From: Caldilineaceae bacterium
Lineage (GTDB): Bacteria; Chloroflexota; Anaerolineae; Caldilineales; Caldilineaceae
Length of the DNA stretch: 64,000 nt
Reading direction: 5' to 3'
NCBI GenBank assembly: GCA_020433455.1
Contig: JAGRCP010000077.1
Span: 37,259-101,258, forward strand
The notes under the pieces were generated by a model, which saw only the letters and a list, made by a program, of their open reading frames with translations, made no database searches and was not told the origin of the DNA. Each line of letters opens with the position of its first letter. Position 1 is the stretch's first letter. Shown here one piece after another: positions 26,230 through 35,153 of this stretch. The position numbers and the translations under genes were made by a program.

Positions 26230-27147
26230 ATGACTCGCTATATTTTCTCGCGTCTTCTCCAAATGATTCCGCCCCTGATTGGCTTAACGCTGATCCTATT
26301 TGTGCTGCTGCGTATCGGCGGCGATCCCGTGGCCCATCTTGTAAGGCCGGAAGCTACACAGGATGAAATCGCACAAGTGCGTGCGGCCTATGGGTTCGAT
26401 CAACCTCTTTATAAACAATATTTCCGCCAGCTGGGGCTAATCCTGCGCGGCGACTTCGGCGATTCCTTTCGCTTTCGAACCGCAGCTATGCCTTTGGTTT
26501 TGGAGCGCTTGCCCGCCACGCTGGAGTTGGCGCTCGCCTCGATGATCGTGGCGTTGATTATTGCGATCCCCGCCGGAATTTTAGCGGCGGTCTATCAAAA
26601 CACGCCCATTGATCTTTTTGTTACCACAGGATCAACACTAGGACGCGCAATGCCCAATTTCTGGATCGGCATCATGCTGATCCTCATCTTCTCCGTACAA
26701 CTGCGTTGGCTGCCCGTATCGGGCCGGCTGGAACCGTTCTCCATCGTTCTGCCGGCAATTACGTTGGGCAGCGGCATCGCCACGGCATTGGCCCGGGTTT
26801 TGCGCTCAAGCATGCTGGAAGTCATGCGTCAGGAGTATATGACCACGGCGAAAGCGAAGGGCGTGGGCAAATGGACGATCCTGATCCGTCATGGCGTACG
26901 CAATGCGCTGATCCCTTTCATTACGATGCTGGGGCTACAGGTAGCCTGGTTACTAGGCGGTTCCGTCATCGTCGAGGAAGTCTTTGCCTGGCCGGGATTG
27001 GGTCGCCTTCTGCTGAATGCCGTGCTCGTGCGCGATCTGGCCGTCGTCCAGGCAGGAGTCTTTGTCTTCGGCTTTGTTGTCATGGCGGCAAACTTGCTCG
27101 TCGATATTTCTTACGCATTCCTCGATCCACGAATCCGGTATCGATAA
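26230..27147 (+). CDS. Peptide/opine-type ABC permease, DppB-like, set 1
   Basis: 305 residues, DppB/OppB family. An N-terminal helix (LLQMIPPLIGLTLILFVLL) is followed by a periplasmic region with the DxPLYKQY-type stretch, then five further hydrophobic segments. The EAA loop that docks on the ATPase reads TTAKAKGVGKWTILIRHG (approximately 198-215), followed by RNALIPFI. The protein forms half of the inner-membrane channel. Its stop is 1 base before the next permease ATG, so the two are translated together. No ATP-binding subunit gene follows. Confidence 0.92.
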   Translation: MTRYIFSRLLQMIPPLIGLTLILFVLLRIGGDPVAHLVRPEATQDEIAQVRAAYGFDQPLYKQYFRQLGLILRGDFGDSFRFRTAAMPLVLERLPATLELALASMIVALIIAIPAGILAAVYQNTPIDLFVTTGSTLGRAMPNFWIGIMLILIFSVQLRWLPVSGRLEPFSIVLPAITLGSGIATALARVLRSSMLEVMRQEYMTTAKAKGVGKWTILIRHGVRNALIPFITMLGLQVAWLLGGSVIVEEVFAWPGLGRLLLNAVLVRDLAVVQAGVFVFGFVVMAANLLVDISYAFLDPRIRYR

Positions 27148-27148
27148 A

Positions 27149-28087
27149 ATGAGTCATGCACTAAAAAAAGACGCCATGAAATCAACTGCTGCGATAGATG
27201 ATGCGGATCGAATTGCACCGCGACGAAAGAGGCATTGGTTTACCAGCCTGCGACGCAGCGCCGTAGGAATGCTGGGCGCAATTTTAGTAACGCTTGCCGT
27301 CGTCACCGCGGTTTTTGCGCCTGTTCTGGCGCCTCATGATCCAACCGAATTAAATTTAGGTTCGCGCCTATTGCCCCCCTTCTGGTACAGCGAAGCGAAT
27401 CCGTCCTACCTGCTCGGTACGGACCAGCTCGGCCGCGATGTGCTGAGCCGCTTAATGTACGGCTCCCGCGTATCACTCATCGTGGGCATATGCGGCGTCG
27501 CGATTTCCGTTGTGATCGGCGTCGCGCTGGGGTTGGTCAGCGGATATGTCGGCGGCGCCACTGATGCAATAATCTCCCGCGTGCTGGACACCTTTATGGC
27601 CATTCCCTTCATATTGCTGGCGCTGGCCGTGGTCGGGGTGTTGGGACCGCGTCACGGATCAGGCCTCATCACCCTAATCACCGTACTGGGCGTAACCGGC
27701 TGGGTCACATTTGCCCGGGTCATTCGCGGGGAATCGCTCTCGGTCAAAAGACGTGAATTTGTCGATTCCGCCCGAAGTATCGGTCAAACCGACTTACAGA
27801 TTATTTTGCGTCACATACTGCCGAATATCGTCGCCTCCGTCATTGTATTGGCAACATTACAGATCGCCACAGTGATTATTGCCGAATCATCACTCAGCTT
27901 TTTGGGATTAGGCGTTCAGCCGCCGACGGTTACATGGGGCCTTATGTTATCGGAAGGACGCGACCACTTAGCGACTTCCTGGTGGCTGGCCACGCTGCCC
28001 GGTTTGGCAATTACCTTAACTGTGTTGGGGGTGATCCTGTTAGGGGATTGGCTACGCGATATCCTCGATCCGCGTCAACAGACGTAG
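27149..28087 (+). CDS. Peptide/opine-type ABC permease, DppC-like, set 1
   Basis: 312 residues from ATG 27149, immediately after the DppB-like stop; the open frame extends further upstream only as a shadow. DppC/OppC hallmarks are a soluble N-terminal tail, FAPVLAPHDPTEL after helix 1, GTDQLGRDVLSRLMYGSR (the OppC signature), and the EAA loop FVDSARSIGQTDLQIILRH followed by ILPN. SFLGLGVQPPTVTWG sits before the last helix. It pairs with the DppB-like permease to form the channel. It ends 12 bases before an S9 peptidase gene, linking import directly with cytoplasmic peptide cleavage. Confidence 0.92.
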   Translation: MSHALKKDAMKSTAAIDDADRIAPRRKRHWFTSLRRSAVGMLGAILVTLAVVTAVFAPVLAPHDPTELNLGSRLLPPFWYSEANPSYLLGTDQLGRDVLSRLMYGSRVSLIVGICGVAISVVIGVALGLVSGYVGGATDAIISRVLDTFMAIPFILLALAVVGVLGPRHGSGLITLITVLGVTGWVTFARVIRGESLSVKRREFVDSARSIGQTDLQIILRHILPNIVASVIVLATLQIATVIIAESSLSFLGLGVQPPTVTWGLMLSEGRDHLATSWWLATLPGLAITLTVLGVILLGDWLRDILDPRQQT

Positions 28088-28099
28088 AGGACGGATAGG

Positions 28100-30151
28100 A
28101 TGAAAAAGCGCAGGCTGATTGCGCGTGATTTGCTACGCACAGAGATGGCCGACGATCCCCAGGTATCCCCGGCCGGGACAAAAGTCGCCTGGGTCCGCAC
28201 GTGGATCGATGTCGAGGGCAACAATTATCGCTCGGCCATCTGCATCAGCGATGCAATCACGGGAAAAGCGGACAGGCTGGTTGATGACGGCGGTCTTGCA
28301 ACGCATCCCCGCTGGTCACCGGACGGCCAGTGGCTGGCCTATCTGACGACGCGGCCAATAGGAGTCGCACAAGCGACGGTCCCGCAACTCTGCATTATTC
28401 CGGCAAGCGGCGGCGTTCCCCGTACGCTGACGCACCTGTCACACGGTTTCGAGGAGCCGGTCTGGTCACCGGACGGCGAACGCATTGCGGGCGTCACGCG
28501 GATTGATCCGGTGCTGGGTCTGAATAAGCCGGACGTTGCTTTCAATCAAGAAAATCCTTATGCCGAATTCAACCGGGATGTATTGATAGCTCGACAGCGG
28601 AACTGGAAGATGGACGGCATCGGCTATGTAGGCAACCTGCGCCGCGCGGTAATCTGCGTCAGTCGGCTTTTCCGCAAAGAGTCCGTCGTTACCCTGCTCG
28701 CTGACGCAGAATTTGATTTACACACGCCGGTTTGGTCGCCGGACGGAACCCGGCTTGCCGCGATCGGCAATCTGGAGCCAGATGCCGATACAACGCGTCA
28801 ACGCCATCTCTACATCCTGAATGTCGCTAATCCGGACCGCCCGCCGCGCCGGCTTGCCGGCCTGGAGGATATCCGGCATACCCGCTCGGCCTGGTCGCCG
28901 GACGGCAGCCAAATCGCCCTGACCGGCCACGATAATCCCGCAGTGGGGCACTACGGCAACCAACAACTATGGTTGATAAATGTGGATGACGGCGCCAAGC
29001 GCTGCGTCACCGCGCAGCATGACTGGACGCTCGGTCACGCCGCCTATACTGATGTAGGTCGCTATGCCGGAGACAGCGGAATACGTTGGCTGCCGCAAAG
29101 CCGCGATGTCCTCGCGCTGCGCAGCCAGGAAGGGGAAGTACAGGTCATACGCATTAATGTCGATTCGGGCAGTGCGCTGCCGCTAACCGCCGGCGACGGC
29201 GCTATCGCCGCATTCAGCCTTGATGCAGGCGGGCAAGTCATGGCCGCGCTCATACGCGAGCCGCTCAATCCGGGCGACATTTATCTGTTTAATTTGAACG
29301 AGACGCATGCCTGTCGGCGCCTCACAGCCGTAAATCAAAGCTGGCTGGATGACATCGAATTATCACAGCCGCAAAAATTCCGGTTCAACAGCGATAACGT
29401 CATGATTGACGCCTGGATTTTACCGCCCGTGAACCGGCCGCCGCATAAACGCGTTCCCGCTGTCCTCTACACCGGCGGCGGCCCGGCCGGCATGCGGGCG
29501 CCCAACTTCTTTTTCGACTATCAACTGCTGGCCGCCGCCGGCTACGCTCTAATATTCTGCAATGCCCGGGGCTGTCAAGGATATGGTGAGGAGTTCTGCA
29601 CCGCGATTTTAGGAGCCTGGGGGACCTATGACTATACGGATAATATGCGCTGTCTGGAGGAGGCCTGCACGCGCTTCGACTTTATTGATCCCGAACGATT
29701 GGCCATCGCAGGGGGCAGCTACGGCGGTTATTTAGTCAATTGGGCCATCGGTCATTCAGATCGTTTCTGCGCGGCCATATCCGACCGCAGCGTATTTAAT
29801 CGTCACTCAGCATACGGTACAAGTGACATCGGCCACCTGCGGGAGTTTGAATTCGATAACGGCCCGCCCTGGGAAACCGGCGAGCGCTACCGGGCCCAGT
29901 CCCCCCTCAGCTATATCGGTGGCGCGACGACGCCGACTCTCGTTATTCACTCGGCGCAAGATCATCGCTGTGCGGTGGAGCAAGGCGAGCAGCTATACCA
30001 GGTCCTTAAGCGCCTGGGTGCGCCCACGAAGCTTATCCGCTTTCCCAACGAAAGTCACGGGCTCTCTCGTAGCGGCCGGCCCTGGCATCGGGTATTCCGG
30101 CTAAATGCTTATCTGGAATGGCTGGATCAATTCACGCGGCGAAGTCAATAA
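28100..30151 (+). CDS. S9 family serine peptidase (acylaminoacyl-peptidase/dipeptidyl-peptidase-like), copy 1
   Basis: 683 residues without a signal peptide, so cytoplasmic. The first about 400 residues form a TolB-like beta-propeller with recurring WSPDG motifs (five visible: HPRWSPDGQ, PVWSPDGER, PVWSPDGTR and SAWSPDGSQ among them). The C-terminal alpha/beta-hydrolase domain has nucleophile S540 in GGSYGGY, D621 in SAQDHRC and H653 in NESHG. The family removes N-acylated residues or dipeptides from short peptides, the propeller limiting substrate size. It follows the permease by 12 bases, so it probably trims imported oligopeptides. A paralogue follows immediately. Confidence 0.92.
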   Translation: MKKRRLIARDLLRTEMADDPQVSPAGTKVAWVRTWIDVEGNNYRSAICISDAITGKADRLVDDGGLATHPRWSPDGQWLAYLTTRPIGVAQATVPQLCIIPASGGVPRTLTHLSHGFEEPVWSPDGERIAGVTRIDPVLGLNKPDVAFNQENPYAEFNRDVLIARQRNWKMDGIGYVGNLRRAVICVSRLFRKESVVTLLADAEFDLHTPVWSPDGTRLAAIGNLEPDADTTRQRHLYILNVANPDRPPRRLAGLEDIRHTRSAWSPDGSQIALTGHDNPAVGHYGNQQLWLINVDDGAKRCVTAQHDWTLGHAAYTDVGRYAGDSGIRWLPQSRDVLALRSQEGEVQVIRINVDSGSALPLTAGDGAIAAFSLDAGGQVMAALIREPLNPGDIYLFNLNETHACRRLTAVNQSWLDDIELSQPQKFRFNSDNVMIDAWILPPVNRPPHKRVPAVLYTGGGPAGMRAPNFFFDYQLLAAAGYALIFCNARGCQGYGEEFCTAILGAWGTYDYTDNMRCLEEACTRFDFIDPERLAIAGGSYGGYLVNWAIGHSDRFCAAISDRSVFNRHSAYGTSDIGHLREFEFDNGPPWETGERYRAQSPLSYIGGATTPTLVIHSAQDHRCAVEQGEQLYQVLKRLGAPTKLIRFPNESHGLSRSGRPWHRVFRLNAYLEWLDQFTRRSQ

Positions 30152-30226
30152 AGCGCAATTACCTGTTTCTCATCAGATTGCCGATCAGCAAGTAAGGCCT
30201 ACAATCCACACTCACAGGGTATTTCT

Positions 30227-32332
30227 ATGTCTTCTTCCAACTCTAAACGTCTCTTAACCGCCCAGGACCTTTTTCGTTTCATTATGGCGGACGATCCCCA
30301 GATATCGCCTGACGGGACGCAGGTAGCATGGGTGCGTACGTGGACGGATGCAGAAAGCAACAGCTACAGGGCGCAGATCTGTATCACAACGATAGCAGAC
30401 GGCGCCACGCGCCGGTTGACAAACGGTCCGGGACAGGATATCTATCCGCGTTGGTCGCCTGACGGCGCAATGATTGCCTATCTGGCATCGCCTGAGCCTG
30501 ACGCAACCCCATCTTCGACCGGCCCCAAAAGCTCCGTATCCGTTATTGAAGGCGGCGCGCAGCTCATGCTCGTGTCGGCAGGGGGCGGAAAGCCCCAGCG
30601 CTTAACGAATTTACTCGGCGGCGTGCGGGCGCCCGCCTGGTCGCCTGACGGCACGCGGATTGCCTTCTTAACGTACGTCGATCCCGCGGTAGGGTTGGAA
30701 TTCCGGAACAGCAAACGTGAAGCGAATGAAGATGATCTCTACGACAAATTCAATCGGGACGTACTGGTAACGACGCGTCTGCGTTGGAAGTGGGATACCA
30801 TCGGCTATCTCGGCGACTATCGCAGCCATATTGCACTCGTATCCGTGGGCGAGCCGGATGCAGTCCCCGTATTGTTGACGCAGGGAGCGTTCGATCTTTC
30901 CGCCCCTGCCTGGTCGCCGGACGGCCATATGTTAGCCACGACCGGCAATCTGGCTCCGGACGGAGAAGCCGTGCGCAATAGTTATATTTACTTGCTGGAT
31001 ATCAGCGGCAGTGCGCCTTACAAGCTGCGCCAGCTATTTGGCCTGGAAGAGATGCGCAGCAATGATTTGGCCTGGTCGCCTGACGGCACGACGCTGGCGG
31101 TTGGCGGTCACAATGACCCGGTCATTGGTCATTACGGCAATCAGATGCTCTGGTTAGTCAATGTAGCCGACGGTACGGCTGACTGTACGACGCGTAATTT
31201 TGACCGTGCGCTGGGCGATTATTCGCGTAATTACGACCTCCGCCGATACGGCGGCAATGATGGCCCCAGATGGCGACAAAACGGCGAGGAGCTATACGTC
31301 CTTATTAATGAAGGGGGCTCGGTTGATTTAGGCATTGTTGAACGCCGGAGCGGTGCGGTGCGGCAGCTAACGCAGGGAAATCATTCCGTCTTTGCCTTTA
31401 CCATGGATCACAGCCAGGAACGAATCGTATTGCTCATCGGCGACGACATGAACCCCGGCGACCTGTTCGTGCTGGAGCCAAACGATGAGGGCTTTGCGGG
31501 TCTGCGTCGTCTCACCGACGTAAACCAGGAACTGCTGGACGAATTGGAGATGACCGAACCGATCCGTTTTTCAGCGCCTTCGGGCGACGTCGTCATCGAT
31601 TCCTGGCTTATTCCGCCGGTGAATCAGGCGCCGGGAGAACGCTATCCGGTAATTCTCTACACGGGCGGCGGACCGGGCGGCATGCGAGCCAGCGTTTTCT
31701 GTCATGAGTTTCACCTCTATGCGGCCCACGGCTATGCGGTACTCCACTGCAACACGCGCGGCAATCACGGATATGGGGAAGCCTTCTCCGTAGCAACGCG
31801 CGGCAAATGGGGCGATCTCGACTACGAGGACAATCTGGCCAGCCTGCATACCGCATTGGAGCGCTTCGACTTTCTCGATCCCGCGCGGCTGGCCGTAGCA
31901 GGCGGTTCCTACGGCGGTTACTCAGCTCTCTGGATCGCCAGTCGCCATCCCGAGTTCAATGCCGCCGTCGTTGACCGCTGCATGTTCAACCGCTACTCCT
32001 TCAATGGAACCAGCGACATGGGCTTCCTGCTCGATCAAATTGAATTTGATAAGCAGCCGCCATGGGAAAATATAACGCCATATCTTGAGCGTTCGCCCAT
32101 GAAGTATGTCGAAGGCATCCGTACGCCTACATTGGTCATCCATTCGGGATTGGATCATCGATGTCCCGTTGAACAGGGCGAGCAGCTCTTTATGGCGCTA
32201 AAACGATTAGACGTGCCCACCGAGCTGGTGCGTTTCCCGAATGAATCCCATGAATTATCGCGCAGCGGCCGTCCCTGGCACCGCGTCTTCCGTTTAGAGC
32301 GTTACCTGGATTGGTTTGCGCGGTGGTTATAA
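30227..32332 (+). CDS. S9 family serine peptidase (acylaminoacyl-peptidase/dipeptidyl-peptidase-like), copy 2
   Basis: 701 residues, a tandem paralogue of the preceding gene with the same plan. The propeller again contains repeated WSPDG motifs, and the hydrolase domain has S561 in GGSYGGY, D643 in GLDHRC and H675 in NESHE. The N-terminal 30 residues (TAQDLFRFIMADDPQISPDG) mirror copy 1 (ARDLLRTEMADDPQ), confirming the start. It has an insertion of about 20 residues after the second propeller repeat. Two nearly parallel S9 enzymes suggest division of labour over different imported peptides. No signal peptide is seen. Confidence 0.92.
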   Translation: MSSSNSKRLLTAQDLFRFIMADDPQISPDGTQVAWVRTWTDAESNSYRAQICITTIADGATRRLTNGPGQDIYPRWSPDGAMIAYLASPEPDATPSSTGPKSSVSVIEGGAQLMLVSAGGGKPQRLTNLLGGVRAPAWSPDGTRIAFLTYVDPAVGLEFRNSKREANEDDLYDKFNRDVLVTTRLRWKWDTIGYLGDYRSHIALVSVGEPDAVPVLLTQGAFDLSAPAWSPDGHMLATTGNLAPDGEAVRNSYIYLLDISGSAPYKLRQLFGLEEMRSNDLAWSPDGTTLAVGGHNDPVIGHYGNQMLWLVNVADGTADCTTRNFDRALGDYSRNYDLRRYGGNDGPRWRQNGEELYVLINEGGSVDLGIVERRSGAVRQLTQGNHSVFAFTMDHSQERIVLLIGDDMNPGDLFVLEPNDEGFAGLRRLTDVNQELLDELEMTEPIRFSAPSGDVVIDSWLIPPVNQAPGERYPVILYTGGGPGGMRASVFCHEFHLYAAHGYAVLHCNTRGNHGYGEAFSVATRGKWGDLDYEDNLASLHTALERFDFLDPARLAVAGGSYGGYSALWIASRHPEFNAAVVDRCMFNRYSFNGTSDMGFLLDQIEFDKQPPWENITPYLERSPMKYVEGIRTPTLVIHSGLDHRCPVEQGEQLFMALKRLDVPTELVRFPNESHELSRSGRPWHRVFRLERYLDWFARWL

Positions 32333-32405
32333 AAGGCCGATTCCAAGCCACTACTTCTATCCAATATAAGATTGTATCCAGAGAATTGAAAGGCGGTTTA
32401 GCAGG

Positions 32406-33524
32406 ATGGCTGATGTAATTCAAGTAGGTGAGACAAAAGTACAACCCGGCGAACGCGGCTTTGGCTATCTGCACGTAGGCTATCTGGCCGGCGGAACGGA
32501 AGTTCGCATCCCATACCAGATACTCAACGGTGCAGGAGACGGACCTACACTCTGTCTGGAATCGACAATGCATGGCTGGGAGCCCATGGGGGCGGAAATC
32601 ATTCGGCGGGCCATGCTGGAAATCGATCCGCAGCAGCTCAACGGCGTGGTCATGTGCATTCCCCTGGCCAGCCCCATGACCATCGAATTCGGCGGCACCA
32701 TCGAAAGCGCCGGTTTACGCGTCAATCCGGTGGACATGTTAGATATGAACCGGGTCTGGCCCGGAAAAGACGTGAATGCGTGGCTTACGGAACAGATGGC
32801 CCACGCGCTCTGGACAAACATCATCAGTCGCTGCGACTACGTCGTCGATATGCATGACGGGACCGGATCGTCCGATGAGTTGCCGGTTGCTTTTCCGCAA
32901 GCTTTTCCCACGGACCCGGCATTAGCAATTTCAGGCGAGCTGGCTGACGGTATCGGGACGGATGCATCGGATATTTCTAACCAAATCACCAGTGAATTCC
33001 TCACCGACATGAAAGAGAAGATCCGGGAGATGGCCATGGCGTTTGGCGCGCCGGTCACCTGGTGGCGGGAGCGGCCCATCAACCCGTCAATGCTTTCGGG
33101 CCAATGCGCCATCAACGGCATTGTCCCTCTCGTGGTGGAAGCAGGCGGCGGCGGCATGATCGACTTCACAGTGGATCAAGGCGCGGATTGCCTGCTCAAT
33201 ATTCTTAAGCATCTTAAGATGATTGAGGGAGAGCCGAAACTTCCGGAGCGTCAGGTCATGGTGGAGAACTATATTGTCTATCGCTCACTCTCCGGCGGCT
33301 TCTATATCCAGGCGGAAGGCATCAAATTGGGGGGGATGGTAAAGAAGGGGCAAGTACTGGGGCGGGTAATTGATCCGCTAACGAGCGAAGTAAGGGAAAC
33401 CTGCACCTCGCCCGTAGACGGCTTGCTCGTTAGCCGGCGCGTACGAATGCCCATTAACCCGGGCGGTTATATCGCACACATCGCTGACTTCGATTCCATA
33501 ATTTGGGAACGGGAGAACGGATAA
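32406..33524 (+). CDS. Succinylglutamate desuccinylase/aspartoacylase (AstE/AspA) family deacylase
   Basis: 372 residues with the zinc-carboxypeptidase-like core of AstE/AspA enzymes: HGWE (H56, E59) and H150 in VDMHDG as zinc ligands, E245 in VVEAGG as catalytic base candidate, and a C-terminal beta domain (about 275-372) with a biotinyl-like fold segment (VKKGQVLGRVIDP). The family removes N-acyl groups from amino acids, typically succinyl or acetyl groups. It is the last gene of this rightward block. Together with the S9 enzymes and the MLE-like enzyme it suggests processing of N-blocked or modified amino acids (inference). Confidence 0.88.
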   Translation: MADVIQVGETKVQPGERGFGYLHVGYLAGGTEVRIPYQILNGAGDGPTLCLESTMHGWEPMGAEIIRRAMLEIDPQQLNGVVMCIPLASPMTIEFGGTIESAGLRVNPVDMLDMNRVWPGKDVNAWLTEQMAHALWTNIISRCDYVVDMHDGTGSSDELPVAFPQAFPTDPALAISGELADGIGTDASDISNQITSEFLTDMKEKIREMAMAFGAPVTWWRERPINPSMLSGQCAINGIVPLVVEAGGGGMIDFTVDQGADCLLNILKHLKMIEGEPKLPERQVMVENYIVYRSLSGGFYIQAEGIKLGGMVKKGQVLGRVIDPLTSEVRETCTSPVDGLLVSRRVRMPINPGGYIAHIADFDSIIWERENG

Positions 33525-33603
33525 GGCGAAGACGGCTTCGGCCCGCTCTGAACCACGCCCAGAATTCTATGCGTCCGCCTGTAACAAATAACAGAGATGA
33601 TGG

Positions 33604-33667
33604 TTGACAGCAAAAACGATGTATGAAATACTATGCTTACAAGTCTTGCTAACTGTCAACAGTTAAA
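33604..33667 (+). promoter_or_regulatory. Promoter with shared inverted-repeat operator
   Basis: TTGACA at 33604-33609 is followed after 17 bases by AATACTAT (33627-33634). The same two elements occur in the divergent region at 21.07 kb with 18 bases between. TAACTGTCAACAGTTA (33650-33665), an inverted repeat mismatched only at its centre, lies about 24 bases after the -10. This is the same relative place as the palindrome at 21.12 kb. The 13-base core GTCAACAGTTAAA matches the consensus seen at the other two sites. Confidence 0.65.
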
Positions 33668-33793
33668 TGTTTCGGTGTGAATAAAGTTAGATATGCATGT
33701 CGATAGCGGCAGAAGGTAAAAACTGCGTTACCGACATTCATCGGCGTAATGGCGCCAAGATTCATCCAATCGCATATCTCTTCTTTTTCATTA

Positions 33794-33885
33794 AGGGTCT
33801 GTCCCCAAAATAGCCTACAGAAGTTTCGATGTGTTACCCGGGCGAGTTCGCCTGGAATTCACAAGGTTAATGCCGGACAGACCCT
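33794..33885. repeat. Short palindromic element bounded by 11-bp inverted repeats (MITE/REP-like)
   Basis: AGGGTCTGTCC (33794-33804) is perfectly inverted at 33875-33885 (GGACAGACCCT), about 92 bp end to end. An internal GGCGA-GT-TCGCC hairpin sits at 33841-33852. The GGGTCTGTCCCC sequence resembles ends of small REP/MITE-type elements seen in many bacteria. I see no flanking target duplication that I can be sure of. Confidence 0.5.
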
Positions 33886-33942
33886 ATCGCGTTTTGCCGC
33901 ATTCTGTAAAATTCCCTTTTTGGCCGACAGGATAACATATAC

Positions 33943-35136
33943 ATGAGCAAAGACCATTTACAACCGACGCTATCACAAAAAATCCAGGCGCTTCAGGGAG
34001 GGGCTGAGACATCGTTTACGCGCATGGTGCGCCTGGCGGCCGGCACCCCGAACCTCATCACCCTCGGACGCGGCGACCCGGACCTGCCGACGCCATCGCA
34101 CATTGTGGAGGCCGCGGTTGGCGCATTGCAAACCGGCCACGTCAATTACACACCGCCACCCGGTTTAATAACGTTACGCGAAGCCATAGCGGAAAAAATG
34201 GCCAATGAGCGAAACCTTATCTATGACCCGAATACCGAAATAATTGTTACGGCCGGGGCGCAGGAGGCTATTTCAGTCGTCATGCAGACGTTGCTCGACC
34301 CGGGGGATGAAGTCTTATTACCGGATCCTTACTACACGGCGTATGAGATGGCAACAGGACTGGCATTCGGGACCGTCGTGCGGATACCGACCTATGCTGA
34401 AAATGACTTCGAAGTGCAGCCCGAAGCCATTGAAGCCGCCATCACCCCTCGCAGCCGACTGCTTGTATTGGTTTCACCCAATAATCCCACTGGCGGCGTT
34501 ATCTCTCGCGAGGCGCTACAACGCATTGCGGAAATCGCTCAGCGTCACAATTTAATTGTCGTCTCTGACGAGCTTTACGAACGCATCGTTTTTGATGGGG
34601 CCACAGCGCCGAGTATCGCCACGCTGCCGGGTATGCGTGAGCGCACAATCATTATCAGCGGCTTCTCCAAAACCTATTGCATGACGGGCTTTCGGGTCGG
34701 TTATCTTGCAGGACCGACGGCGCTGATGACGGCTCTGCAAGAACCGCATCATATTTTTACGATCTGCGCGCCCACGGCTAGCCAATACGCGGCACTGGCG
34801 GCGCTGCAAGGTTCACAGGATTGCGTCGACGAAATCGTCGGCATCTTTGGCAAAAGACGCCAAACGTTAATGGAGAGTTTGCATTCGGCCGGAGTGCCCT
34901 TTCCACACCCAGCCGGCGCTTTCTTTGTCTTTGCCGATATTCGAGCGACGGGCATGACGTCAAGCGCATTTGCTGAAGAACTCCTTCAAAAAGAAAGCGT
35001 TCTCGTCTTCCCAGGCACCCAATACGGTCCCTGCGGCGAGGGCTTTTTGCGCATCTCCTATTTGGCGGAAATACCGGACATTGAACGCGCCGTAGAGAAA
35101 TTACAACGAGTTTATCGAACAGCCACAGGAAATTAG
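33943..35136 (+). CDS. Class I/II PLP-dependent aminotransferase
   Basis: 397 residues with an intact active site: K243 in ISGFSKTYCMTGFRVGY, SPNNPTG (178-184) and SDELYER. The N-terminal LGRGDPDLPTP substrate segment is shared with the other two class I aminotransferases in the window. It is the first gene after the promoter at 33.6 kb. The M24 gene begins a few bases after its stop codon, indicating a common transcript. It likely deaminates amino acids released from imported cargo. Substrate range is unknown, although the family includes aspartate, aromatic and branched-chain enzymes. Confidence 0.92.
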   Translation: MSKDHLQPTLSQKIQALQGGAETSFTRMVRLAAGTPNLITLGRGDPDLPTPSHIVEAAVGALQTGHVNYTPPPGLITLREAIAEKMANERNLIYDPNTEIIVTAGAQEAISVVMQTLLDPGDEVLLPDPYYTAYEMATGLAFGTVVRIPTYAENDFEVQPEAIEAAITPRSRLLVLVSPNNPTGGVISREALQRIAEIAQRHNLIVVSDELYERIVFDGATAPSIATLPGMRERTIIISGFSKTYCMTGFRVGYLAGPTALMTALQEPHHIFTICAPTASQYAALAALQGSQDCVDEIVGIFGKRRQTLMESLHSAGVPFPHPAGAFFVFADIRATGMTSSAFAEELLQKESVLVFPGTQYGPCGEGFLRISYLAEIPDIERAVEKLQRVYRTATGN

Positions 35137-35153
35137 GGGTGTTAAACAAGCAT

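Larger units (their letters stand above)
33525..33942. other. 418-bp intergenic region with promoter/operator and a palindromic element
   Basis: This gap contains no convincing gene. It holds a promoter and shared inverted repeat (33604-33667) followed by an element bounded by 11-bp inverted repeats (33794-33885), then an AGGAT-type ribosome-binding site before the aminotransferase ATG at 33943. A 65-residue open frame at 33749-33946 shows no family features. Confidence 0.5.

Noticed and set aside
33749..33946. 65-residue rightward open frame
   Set aside because: It overlaps the inverted-repeat element, has no ribosome-binding site or recognisable family, and ends inside the aminotransferase start.
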